Shown: positions 1 to 12,665 of the stretch, in pieces
How the letters are laid out: every line of letters begins with the position of its first letter
Position numbering within the stretch: the first letter of the stretch is position 1
Assembly: GCA_013400155.1 (NCBI GenBank)
Contig: VXBM01000001.1
Location: forward strand, 1,266,786-1,330,785
DNA from: Helopsaltes ochotensis
Taxonomy: Eukaryota; Chordata; Aves; Passeriformes; Locustellidae
Direction of reading: 5' to 3'
Length of the DNA: 64,000 nucleotides
Made by a program: the position numbers and the translations under genes
The notes under the pieces: model-generated
Told to the model about the DNA's origin: nothing
Seen by the model: only the letters and a program-made list of their open reading frames with translations
Database searches by the model: none

Positions 1-155
1 CTGGGCGCGGAGGGAACGGCGCGGTCCCGGGCAGCCTTGGGTCGGGGCGAGGGCTCGCTGTCACCGCTCCCGCGCCGTTCCGTTTGAGTTGCTCTTGGCA
101 GTCCGGCTGTGTCAGGCTGGAGCTGATAACCCAAAGCCAGGAGCGAGGCATCAAG
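1..155 (+). promoter_or_regulatory. NT5C2: CpG-rich block, probable NT5C2 promoter / 5' UTR exon 1
   Basis: The first 115 bases are GC-rich with many CpG dinucleotides, and the sequence turns AT-rich immediately after. This is the only such block upstream of exon 2, so it is the best candidate for the main promoter and a non-coding first exon. A possible splice donor, CAA followed by GTAAAT, lies at 154/155, but it lacks G at +5 and is weak. A 12-bp inverted repeat (13-24 and 70-81) lies inside. The island may begin to the left of the window. Assignment to NT5C2 is inference from position and strand. Confidence 0.5.
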
Positions 156-3100
156 TAAATAAATAAATAAAAGAAACCAGTGCAAGATTGCTTTCATCGC
201 ATTTTGCTTACTCTTTTTTTAATTCCCTCCTTGCATGCCAAAAATAATGTTGCAAAATGTATGATGGAAACAAACCTACACTGGTTCTCTGATAGACCAG
301 ATGACTTAATACGACAGTACTGCTTCTTGTAGCACAGGCAGTTTTGAAAATTCCTGGAACCACTGAGATTATGAAACGCTCAAGTTTATTCCCTTGCTAG
401 TGTTTCTAAAGGCTGCCAAGCTGGATGCTAAGGCTCCTCTTTGACGTGGTCTTGAGAACATTCCTCCCAAGCCATAATCACTCATGTTCTAAAATATTTT
501 TTTTTAGCTCTGTAAGATTTATTGTTTGAACATCAAAGATTGCAAAATGCTCTCTAAGTAGTCCCTTAGAAACCTCTCCCTGTCAGTTTAGAGTAACATT
601 GTGACCAATTGAAATGTATTGATCCAAATACTCATTTGTCACTAGTGACTGAAATGAAAATATGAAGATTTTTAGGTCCTTTCAGATGCTGTAAGGTTTC
701 ACTGAAAACCAGAAACAAAATGCAAATCTGCATTTTGATCTTCAGTTCAAGTGCTGAATTTGTAGTTCCAGCACTGAGCAAAACCCCCGGTGTTTTACAT
801 GCAAATCAATCAGCTTAGCTCAGGAAGTCTGTCACTGTCCATGTCAGCCCGTGTCAACTTAAACATATTTTAGAGTGGAACTGCTATTTAAAATAATCTA
901 TTGCCATTAGTCCAGAGTCCAAAGGATCGTTCAGGAACCTGCTGGTTTGATTAACAGCAGTTGGGGTTTGTTCAAGCATAGATGTGGTTTCATTATATAG
1001 CACAATACAACCTTTACTCTGTACAGCGTCATTCAAACAAATTGTATGGCAAATGCACCACCGAACTGTGTTTAGAATGCTCCATTGAATTAAGTACAAT
1101 TGCAGAGAGAAATGGGGAGAAAAGCTGTAAGAATGGGAGAGATGTTTTCAGCTGAGGTTTGAAATTAGCAGCCTGTTAGTATATTTGCACTGGTAGCAGT
1201 AGTGTTATATGATGATTCTGGGATGTACGCTAGCGAAAATCAGGCTCAGCCTGAAACTTTCCCAGGCAAGTTTCCAGTTTGTAGGCAATTTTTAATCATC
1301 ATAATGATGATGATAATAATATCCCCCTAGAAATGTCACTCCTTGTCATGTTTGATTCCTAATATAACTTGAAGAGAAAGCTAATAGACCCTTCTTAAAA
1401 TCACTAGAAATATTTATTCTAGACTTTTTTTAACTTTCAGGGTTTTTTTTTTTAACAGAAAGCATGGTATTTACTGCTAAACATTGTGGTATTGTGCTTT
1501 TTGGGGAACACTGAAAGGAATGTTTTATTTCCTTCAAAAATATACAAGTATATTATTTCTGCATTGGAATTAAAACAGAAGCAAACTCTTAGAATACAGT
1601 GTCTAAATGATGCTTACTGAAAAAACAGATAGCTTTATTTAATCACATAACATTTACTTGCAGTTCAGCTTAATAAAATAATGCTTGTTGGAAAGTGATA
1701 GGTAGGTGGGTGAGCTGTTGCAGCCTGAGCTATTACACGGGTTTTGCCCAGGCTGGCTGCAGAGCAGGTCTGGTGCTCCAGGTCAAGCTGAGAGAGTCTG
1801 CAACCTTTGAATCCTGCAGGAGCTGTAGATACTGACTAGCGAGGAGGTGCAGGAAGAAGGGCTGACCGCAGCTCTTCCCTGAAAATCTTGAGCAAGAGAC
1901 AGAAGTGCGGTCATGCAGTTGCACTCAGTGAACCCATCATTTTGTGGGAATTTTGAGTTAGGGACTGCAGTGGAGTCTGGGTGGTTCATTACCATGGAAT
2001 TTGCCATTGCTTGGGCACTGGTGACAATCCTACACAAAGCAGCGTTACCACGGCGAAGCTGCTTGGCCTGGGGAAAGTGGATTAATGGTCTCCAGCCAGG
2101 TTGCAGTGGAAAGTTGTCATAGGAACTGGCTCGTTGTTCTGCAGCCTGTGCCTTCACTCCTTTGAAAGAACACCTCAGTAACTAATCACCTCAGGATAAG
2201 AAATACGTGCCATCCAGTGACAAGAGCAGGGCACTCTGGCTCTACCAAGGGAAACTGAGGACAGTGCTGTACCCAGCAGGGCACAGCCTGAGTGATGTGC
2301 CTTGGGATGAGCTCACAGCGCCTGCTCAGCACCAGGTCCCTGCCGGGGGGTGGCCCACAAGCACTGGGTGTCCTGATATAAAACAGCTGTGGGTTCTTTA
2401 GCAGTGAGAATAATAGGAGAGTAAACTGAACAGAATGTGCCCGGGAGGGGAAGCCTTGCCTGGCACATTGGGATGTATTATTTGGGAAGAGATGTTTCCA
2501 AGTCAGTGCATGGGGATTCCTGACTTACTGTCTGTACTGCATCTACTTTTAAAATTTTATTTATTTGGTGTCAGCAGCACAAATGTAATTTGAATTGTTA
2601 TTTGAAATGGCCACAATCCAAGTCCTCAAGAGTTGGCTATTCTGTGTGGAGCCATATTCTTTATGAGTATCTTTGAAGAGCACATTGATATAAATATTTC
2701 CTATTTTAAAATGTCTGTTTTGTGCTATTAAAGAAATTACTACATGTCGTGATTATGATGCTTGTAGCAATGAGCTGTATTTTGTTTTTTAATCATTATG
2801 ACTTATTAACTGGAATGATTCCTAAAACATGGGACTGTGCACTCTACACAGAGATCACGTGTTTAACATGAATCTGCTTCTTTAACACAACTGCAGAGAG
2901 AATCCAGCACATACAATAAATAGAACTTTATGTATGGTAAACAGACCTTAAGCAACATCTGGAAAAATTGTATCGTTCTTTAAAGTAGCCACTGTAAGCA
3001 GTTGATAATCTAAAACTGCCTACATAAATGTAGTTGCTAAGTCTCATGCATGTGTTTGCAGGGTTAAAAAGATGCTGGGGAGATCTGCCTGTATGAAGCC

Positions 3101-4208
3101 ATGTTAGGAGAAATACATTTTTTATATGGCAGTATGAGATCAAGGAGGGAGCCTGAGTAATTCAGCCTAAAAAACCCATGGCAGTCTGTGTTGAATCTTT
3201 ACTATTACCTGAATGTGTAACAGTGTGTGCACCGTACTATAAAGTCAAAAGCATATTTATTCTTATTTCCTGGACAATTGGGTCCCCAGACATAGGAGCA
3301 GTGAGTGGCTGGATGTCAGAACTCTTTAGTCCTGTCACTTTTTCGAGTCTGGTACAACATGGTAGAGGTTAAACTTATGGCTTACTGGTGACCTTAACTT
3401 ATCATCCTCTGGGCATGAATACCTGCTGTGGGATTTACCAGCACAGTCAGCTCCTTTTTGGTGGTTTCACTAGAGACACCATTCTGACTAAACTGGGGAG
3501 GTTGGAGACCCCACTGTGGTCATCTGCATGCTTCTCTTAACAACCAAGGAAGAAAACAAGTGGGTTCTTACCCTGTGCACCATACCAGCTCAAAGTGACT
3601 TAAGTTCTGCAAAGGTGTGAGCCCATCAGATGTGGAGAGCAGGAGCCACAGTAAATGAGATACCTATAGAAATTATGCTGAGACTGAAACCTGTTCGTTT
3701 CCCTTTTGAAACTGAAAAATGTGTGGGCATAGGTAGGTGGATGGAAGAAGAAAGGGAGGTCCAAGGAGATGTGATTCTTCCAAGACTGGAAAGTGGCTCC
3801 AAAGTGGAGTTAGTAGAAACAGATGTGCAGGAACAGTGTACTCTAGGGCAGCTCATGTTGCACCCAGCCTGTAAATAAGAAGGCGGTTGTGGTATTGCCA
3901 CTATAACTGCCATTCCGGCTCTTTTCACCACAAGTGATTAATTTAAAAACAGCAGCTCCTTGAAGTCATTATGTGGTCCAAACTTAGCTTAATTTAGTTA
4001 TAAAGTAGTCACAGCTCCTAGCTGTGTTTCAGATATTTTCAAAGACTTGCTATTTTGCTTATGTGTGTACTACAAGTTTACCATTAAACCTTGCTTGGCA
4101 CAGTTGGTTGAGAGGAAGGGGTAAAACAGAGGTTTCCTGTACATATTTCTGCAGGAGGCTCTGAAGTAGAGTGGTTTTCCACTGTGTATTTAAGAACGGG
4201 CCTTTGGA

Positions 4209-4478
4209 TTAGCTGGCTTTGACCCAGGCCTTGTTGTTCTCCCTGTTAACAATGGCATAATAGATAAAACTCTTAAGATACATTCTTGCAAGATTTTCAG
4301 GAAGCAACTTCTCACTGAACCTTCCAGGAAGGTACACTTCCCCAGAATATTTTCCAGCTGGGGTGATCCAGTTTTGGCAGTTGTGGTGTCCAGATTTGGA
4401 TTGTGAGATCTTCTGGGTGGGTTGTCCCTCTCTTGTGTGAGCTGCTGCCTTTTCCCTGGCAGCAGCTGCTGCCTGCAC
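4209..4478 (-). other. Unidentified minus-strand open frame inside intron 1
   Basis: An 89-codon frame (upstream in-frame codons extend it to about 4500) encodes an Ala-rich start followed by a mixed, soluble-looking stretch ending in AWVKAS. I do not recognise the family. Upstream on the same strand (about 4583-4680), the end of another frame contains AFDANARRNTVQAVKYEL, also protein-like, but stops and a frame change separate the two. This could be a decayed retrocopy or chance; nothing here proves expression. Confidence 0.12.
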
Positions 4479-7400
4479 TGCTGTGGCAGGAACAGCTGCA
4501 TCCCAGCTGTGTCCATGTGGTTCAGGAGGAAGTGTTTAGCTGTTCAGGCAGTGTTTGCTGCTGAAATCTCCTTTGGAGAATGTTAGCTGTGGATGGGAAT
4601 CAGCTCATACTTTACTGCTTGGACCGTGTTCCTCCTGGCATTTGCATCAAATGCAGTGTGTCTGGCCACGGTGTATAACAAGAGAAGCTTTGTAGTCAGT
4701 TTGTAAAGCAACCTGGAAAGGAAGGTAAATTCAAAAGACTGAAGATGGTTTAGCATAAAGCACTCAGAGTTCTCCAGACTAGCTGAGATCTGCTGGTGTT
4801 TGGGTTGATTCAGTTGGTGGTGAGTTACATATAGGTGTGCACAGTGAATAATTAGGAGCATGAGGTCAGAGAAGAGCATGTGAATATTCTGCTTTCAGAA
4901 ATCCAAAAGAGGTCCTGAAGTTTATACCAGAGCTTTGTAATCATAACACGGCAAGTACCAATAACAACATCTAAGAATAAGTGCTAGCAAAGGGCAGGCA
5001 GCATCGGTAGTTTTGGAAGTCAGTAAATAGAACAGTTGCAATCAAAAATAAATAATCTTCTAATGTTGGTTTTGTTTGCTTTCTCTGTCTCCAAGATACC
5101 TTTTTTTTCCCCCCAAAGGAATAGCTAAACATGTTGGCAAAGGTATTTCAAATGTTTCTCTCTGATATTTTTGGATGTTACAAAGCAATTCCATTTCAAG
5201 GCTATGCAAAGATGTATGTGGCCTTTTAAGTCACAGCAAAGGGCTGTAAAATTTGGTCCCAAGTGTCCTGCTTAAAGCATGTCCCTTCTGACACCCTGTG
5301 CAGTGTTCCCTGAGAACTTTAAAGAGCAGATGCCCATAATAGCTGCATAATTGTTTCTTTTTCATTGCTTGTTCAGTTCCACTTTTATAGTGTTACTCTC
5401 AGTGTGTTCTTTTAGGTCAGGCTGAGTTAATTTCATGAAGAAAAAAACTGATCAGTTGACCATAAATTGCAGGTGTACTGAGCATCAGTTAACACTGACC
5501 CTGGGCACTGCTCTGCCAGTTCGGTTCCTGTAGCTTTCTCATCATTGAATACCTGCGGCTGAGTGAAGCTGGAAAGAGGAATTTAGCATAGAAGCAAGCC
5601 AGACTGGTAAATCATCTGTTAGTTCTGCTGTTTGGAAACTGAGGCAGGAGTCAAATTTCATTTTCTGCTTCATGCTGCAAGTATCAGTCGGTGCATCAGT
5701 GATGTTTAAGGACAGGTCAGCAAGGCAGCCTATCTTGAGTCTTTCAGTGTTTGGGGATGCTGCATTTCCCCATTGCTTACCTTTGTTAAAAAAAAAATGG
5801 AATATAAAGTATAGCCTAAAGGAAAATACAAACTTGTGAACCAGGTCTCTCTGAAGAAGAAGTGCTCAGCAGACCACTGTATTCCACCTGTAATTAAAAG
5901 CAAGACTTCAGCAGACAGGGCTGGGTAGAGCTCTGCTAGGGAAAAAGGATAAAAATGAACATTTTTGCCTAGAGCTGTAAGTGGTTCAGGTAAGTAGGGA
6001 CAAACTCTGTCTTCTCTATCTGAAAGTGCTTGTTCTTCCCAGAAGTGTCTCTCCTAAGCAGTGACTGGTATACCAGATGATCTTCTGGTAAGTCCTTTTA
6101 AGTTAATTATGTGAATTTAGCCTCTAGAAGGCATTAGCTTCCTTGTACCCTTAACCACTTGGTGACTGCAGACATGCTGAGCAGAATGTCTTGCACATTC
6201 TGTTGTTTATTAGAATTGTCCTTATAGTGGTGTTGAAATAGTATGATTTTATAGAGAGTAGGTATGTTAAAAATGTCATTCCTGGAATCATCAGTAGATG
6301 TGTGGGATATTATATGAGCAAATTTATACAAATTGGAAAGAGTTTTACTTGCTGTGATCTGAGATGGAGTGTCCATCCATAGCCTTCAATAAATTGGGGA
6401 CTTTTTCACGTCTGATCGAAATAATGCTGTAGCCTTTCTAAGAGTTAGTTAAAAACACATTTGCAATCTAACCTTTCCTTTTTCTATGTGATAAGAGATT
6501 AGATAGGTTCTTAACCTCTTGTTTTACATGTGTTTAAACTTCTCTTTCAATATTGCACTCGCAGTTTCATGAGCCAAGGCCAAAATACTCTGCTTGCTAA
6601 ACTTGAGCAATCAGGAGGGAACAGATGATGAAAAACTAACAGTGTTTTACTCATCTAGCACTCATTTTTTTCACAGACATGTAGAGAGTAGATATTAACA
6701 AAGACAGTAATAAAACGCACGGTGAGGCCTCATAAATCGATGTGTGCTGGTGGGGTCAGGAACAAATATTGGAAAGGTTAGAACATGTAGAGAACTGTGT
6801 TCCTGTGTTGTGACGCTCAAAGCAAGGCTGGGAGTTTTTCATTTGCTGATTTGAAAGCAATTAGGAGGAGGCATTTCTGTGGCTGCCCAGGGGGCTTTGT
6901 GCTGGCTGGGCGTGTGGTCAGCTCTTTTTTTTAGTGGCTACAGTAGAAAAAGGAAAAAAAAAGAAGTCCTGGGTGAATCAGAGCTTTCATATTGCTCTGC
7001 TAGGGACAGAGGTTTTTAAAGGTGTCTCAGAACCCAGAGGATCCAGGCTGTTTGGTCATCTGCAGCAGGACAAGACTACACTGTTGAATGTATCTGCAAG
7101 TCTACGTTGACAAGATACTTGAGGTTTCCTGAAGAGAGAAGTCCTGGCCAGAGGGAAGGTTGAGTGTTGGGAACTCTCAGCTCAGGTTTTGGTATAAGAG
7201 TGATGTGCTGATGATGCCTTCTTAGTTGTTTGTTAATGTTCTCTCACCCTTCAGGCTGGCAGGTTTCTTGAAGTCTGCAGCTGATGAAGTAGATCTGTCA
7301 CTTCATCGTGTTCATTCTGGGAACTGCTTATGCTGAGACAAATGCAGAGACAACACTCTGTGTCCTCCTCTGCTCCTGCCAGAGAACAGTCTCCTGTGTC

Positions 7401-10400
7401 TGCAGGATTGATTTAATATTAAAACCTAGGAAGCTGAATGGCCTATGGAAAGGTGACTGTTTCCCCAAATTGACTTAGTGGTTTGTGTTTTGCTTGGACA
7501 GATAGTAAGAAGTTTCCAAAGAAAGGAGGTTGATTCAGTTGGAAAACGGTTTAATGTAGGTCTTTGGAATCACTTGATAAAACTGAATCAGTTAGGTTAT
7601 CAAAGAGAAGCCAGAAACCTAGCAAGAGCTCAAATTCATCATAGATGTTCAGTTATTTTACTGATGAATTTAGTCATATAGAATGCCTAACAAAAGCTGT
7701 ACAAATTAGCAGTCTTTTGGAAGAGCTTGCGTTATACTGCAAAGAAAGTATTCGTAAAATTACTTGGAGAGTTTCCTGTAGTGGTGCCTCAGTACTACAC
7801 ATCTGTCAAGTTTAAATGAGATTGGGGGCCGATAACATCTAGGTAGGGACAGTATTGTGCCCTTAGGACAGATTTGTAATTTCATTTGTAATCAGGCGGA
7901 CTATAATTACTATATTTGCCTCTGATTAAAAAAACAGGTCAGAAAAGTAATGAATTGTTCTCCTTATGGGGGGGAGGGGAACTTCACACAGTAAGAGCAC
8001 TTCAAACCACGTACAGTCTTCACGTTCCCTGATTTTCCATCTTTTTGCTTGCTGTGTTGGTAGGTCTGTGTGCCTTGTTTCATGTCGGCAGGGAGCTGCT
8101 GCCTGCTGAGAACAGAGTGCAGGGTAGGGTTTGGGTACATGCCTTTGTGATCTCCATGGTGAGTGCTAGGTACTGGGAGAAAGAGGACTTTTGTGTGTCG
8201 CAGGTTGCAGGGCAGGAGTATCTGTAGGTGCTGAACTAGGAGGAACAGAGCAGGGGGAAGTTGTACTTCTGGCCTTTGTGAGCACTTCGGGAGAGTATGA
8301 GAGCCAGCCCAGGTCGATTTCCATGAGCTGAGCCTGCACAAGGCTGTTCTCACCTGAAAGGCTGGATCTGCCTCGGGGGAGGCTTCTTGGAAAGGAGATG
8401 GATAACCATTATTGTGGATGAAAGCAGGAAGCCCGTGAAGTCTGTATTAGGCTAGTATGTGTCTGGAGCCCTGTACGTTAGGATAGCAGAAAATCAGGAT
8501 CCTCCTTACTACATTATCTCTGTATTTATTTTCACAGTGCCCTTTACAGCTGAGGAATTTCATTATTTTGGTTTGGGTTTTGTGAACAAATAGCAAGTTG
8601 AAAATTGGCTGAGTTTTGTGTATGAAATCCCTGGCTTTGCTGGGTATTATTCTGTCTGGCATAGTTCCATAGTCATCTTGGTTTTAGAAAGATGGGTTTA
8701 TTTGTCAAAGATCTGTCTTTTATTGTTGGGTAAGTTCTCCAAAAGAAGAGAGACCAGGTTAGTGTATAGACATTTGGTCAGCTTTTTCCCTAAAGAAGCT
8801 GGGAGGAGAAGGGAATGACACTTGAAAAGAAAACTCTTAGCAGGGAAAGACAGTTCTCACCCTTGACAGAGCAGTTCTCAGAATTATTGGATTGTTTTCA
8901 GCTGTTGATCTCAGTGTTTATTTTCAATCCCTTTTTTTAATGAAAAAAGTGTTCCCCAGTTCTTTACTCAGCAGTGTGTCCCTTGGCGAGTGTTGTGTCT
9001 AGAGCCCTGGGACTCAGGCTGACCAGCCAGTTGGCTCTCCTCACCGAGGCTGAGCAGGGAATCCTTTCTGCCGAGGCTGGAGGGAGATGTGAGTTCATAT
9101 TTCCAGCCTGCAGAGAGGGTTCAGATGCAGATTCTGCTGTCACATCTGTTTGTGTAGTGTAGAGAGGGCCCATCCTGCATGGAAGAGGGTTCAAGTGTCT
9201 CTAAAAAAATCATCCTCCTTCTTCTTTTTAAAGACTAGAAAAGAAGCTAGAATGAAGTTTCAGTATCTTTGCTTTTATATTAAGGAAGCAGGGATGTAAT
9301 CTTCAGAGACGAGGTTTTTTTTTACAGTAAACTCAGTCAGTAAGGAAAGACAATAAAAATGTCCTCCCTCAGCTTCCGTGTTCAGAAGATTAAGTGAACT
9401 TTTGGCTGTTTGCATTATCCAAGCTGTCCTGGTTGCATGCTCTCAGAATGACACTGCCACTGAGCCCAGCTGTGCATCTCAAATACTTTGTCAGTTGCTA
9501 CCATGCTTCTGGAAAGGCCTGGTAGTCTGCGTTTGCTTCCCGAAACACAGTGGAATCTAAATGAAAAGCATCATTGTTTTGAAACACTCCGATCTGCTGC
9601 CAAAAGAGCTACTGTTGTGTAATCCTTAATAGCAGGTTAGAGTGGCAGTTGCTCCTTGGTTTGAAATCGGTGTGTGGCTTCCCGGTTCTCTCTGGGGGTG
9701 GCACGTCTCATCTTGTTCTTCCCTTTGGGAACTGTGACTCACACGGTGTTTGGCTGTCCTCAGTTGGGAATAGACCCTTGAACAGGCTGAACGCCAGTGG
9801 TGCTCCTTAGGGGTGACAAGGGAAGGGAAGAGAAATTGGCAGTGTCCTTTGAGAATGGGGAGCGGAGATTCTGTCTGCTGAGTACCAAGGATTACATTTG
9901 TCTGTTCATGCCAGCACATTGTTCTGATGTTAAAAAAAAAAAAAAGTTGGAATAAAAAAAATTTATCTTGACTTCCCTTTCTGATTTGCAGAACTCAGTC
10001 TGTATACTTCGATGCTTACATTTCTGCCTTTTCTGATCTTCATGTTAACTTACAGCTTGGCTGGCACGCTGTCAGGCTTCATCTGTGTAGCAAAGATAGT
10101 ATCTGCAGGTATCATTCAGACATTGAATTCCTGTTGTGGTGGGCATTGGCATCAAAGTTTACTGCCCAATTTTAAAGCTAAAACAAATATGAACTCTTAT
10201 AAATATTTGAAAATAAGTATACTATAAATAATTTCTGTAGGGTGAGCTGTATTACAGCAAAGGGATCAAATTAATTTCTAGTTTTTAATCTTCCAAGACT
10301 CTGAGCAACTAGAGCAATTGCTTACAGGAAAAAAAAAGTGAGTATAGTATTTGAATTATGTTAGGTGTTTCTTGCTGGAATTTAACAGCTGGAAACAAAA

Positions 10401-12643
10401 GGCAGTGAGAACATCTTCATATCCAGGTCCATGCTTGCCTTTGGCAGGTGCTCAGTTGGCAGCAGTTTGGAAACCTCTGTGGCAGAATTTGCTGCAGGCT
10501 GCTGAAGGCCTTTTCCCAAGGAAGAGAGTTTCCCAGGGCCATCAGGGTGCACAGTTTATATTGGTGTTGGCTCAGAAGGGCCTTTGTTTATGTGTTCACC
10601 TTCTGTCCATGTGAAACCACTCTCTGGAGGTTTCTTTAGAACACTGGTTGTGCCTCAGCCTCATACCCACTGAGGCATTGGGGTATAAGGTGAGGAGGAG
10701 TCTCCTGAGGCATGATGCTCAGTTTGACTGACCTTCTGTATAGCTCAGACCGTTTGACTTTTTTGCATTAATTCCTGACTCTGTGAAAAAAGAAGGCTGA
10801 TTGAAACACCCACACATTTCATTTAGAATCCTCTGATGATGGAAAAGGTATTTCAGAAATTTGTTGTTTCATAGTGAACCCTCCTCTCTGTTAATATTTT
10901 TGCATTGGTTGATTTATTTAACTTGTAGTTACAGGGTCTTGTTCAGTTGTTGGTAGACTGAGAGCCTTCCACAGTCAGGCTGCTTACCTGTGTGCAAATG
11001 CTTCTAGACCATTTTCAAATCACCTGCAGAACTACTCTCTGTACACTGGCAGCCTTCCACTCCAGCCTTACTCTCTCTCACAGCTTTATTCCTTTCTCAG
11101 TATAATCAGTGTCATTCCAAATGGGGACAGCCAGCTGAAGAGTTTTCCAGCAGAGTTCGTGTCAGTGGCAGAGAGAGACATGGAGTCCTGCTTGGTAGTC
11201 TTGTACATCCAAGGATCATATTTCACCTGCAGCTGCAGCATTTCTTTGAAACCTCGTGTTTGCTAATTCTTCTCTGTGGCATAGCTCTTGTGCTTCTGGA
11301 TCAAGTCTCACATTCCTTAAGTATGGTCCTTCTTTTTTTTCTAGTGCTAGGAGAATGGGACGCACTAGAATTAGAGAGGTGGAGAAATAACATTACCCCT
11401 AACAAGCTCTTTGTGTAAGAAGCAGTAAATTGGAAATAACTAAAATGGTAGTTCTGGAAGTGATATTGAGAAGCACGAGCTATATGGAACGTAGAAAATA
11501 TGCTTATTAGCTCACTGGAGAATGGAGTTCCTGTTTCAAGGCATTAAACTCATTTTCAGATAGATGAGGGGAATGGATGGTCTCATGGTTCTCAGGGTCA
11601 GATTTGAGGTTTGCTCCTCAGAGTTGCACTGCAGATTTCATCATTTTCCAAATTATATTCTAACCATCCATAACATTGATGATAATTAAATAATACTTAA
11701 AATATTTTAATGAGCTAGTGCTGCTTGGAATTCCTGAAAGAATAGAACTCCTTGGATAGAAATGGATGGACATGAGACGAAACTTCAAATTAAAATTTGA
11801 AAAGAAACTTCAATTATTTCTGGGTTTTAGTGTGTCTAGTGCATTTGGGTCCTGGAGTATTGCTGGAGCTCTAGGAATTGCACAGCCACTCTGTGGGTAT
11901 GGTTGTCAGTAGAAATATTCTGATTTAAAGAATCCATGTAAACATGGTTTTGTTAAATATATTTTACAACTTATTTGATATACAGACATTCCTTCAGTAT
12001 CTGGCTTTAAAACAGAGATAAAATTCAGCCTGAAATTAGATCAAATCCCATAATAAATGGGATGAGTAGAATTCTCCTTTTTTATATCTTACCCATTCAG
12101 AAATAGTCCATGAGTTACCATTGTCTATCAGTCAGACCATAGTCAAATGAACATATGACTGGGAATGCTTTACCAGTTTCTCTAAAAGCATGCTCTTGAA
12201 AAAGCAGCTTCATGATGTAAGCACTGTGGTGGTGTCCAAGAGTAACTGGTACCTTCTTCCTGTAGGAAGAGTCAGAGCCAGTATCAGAGATTGCAGGCTT
12301 GGAGCTAGGAGGTTTAGTATGATCCATGGAGCCAGGAGAGTGTTATCAATCTAATGTAATCCAGTGGATCTTTGGATACCACAAGTGGCACCTGTAAGCT
12401 CACTACACGTCTGTGGTTAACCTTAACAGGTTCTTAACAGCAGCTCTCTACCTCTTTAATACCCTGTAATCAGTATACAGAATTATCCTGCTTAAAGTCA
12501 ACCTCAATTACCATGAGGTGAGAGTATGCTTTGAAGTGTCTCTTGAAAGTAATTTAATATTCTAATATGAAGGATGTGTTTTGCCCATCCAGCCATAATG
12601 AATGTGAAGCCTTGCTGTCAGATAGGCAACCACACAGAAGTGG

Positions 12644-12665
12644 AAGATCTTCAAGTGAAGATCTT
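12644..12665. repeat. Perfect 10-bp inverted repeat
   Basis: AAGATCTTCA (12644-12653) and TGAAGATCTT (12656-12665) are exact reverse complements with a 2-base centre. The element lies in intron 1 and has no visible partner feature. It may be chance or a small hairpin in the pre-mRNA. Confidence 0.7.
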
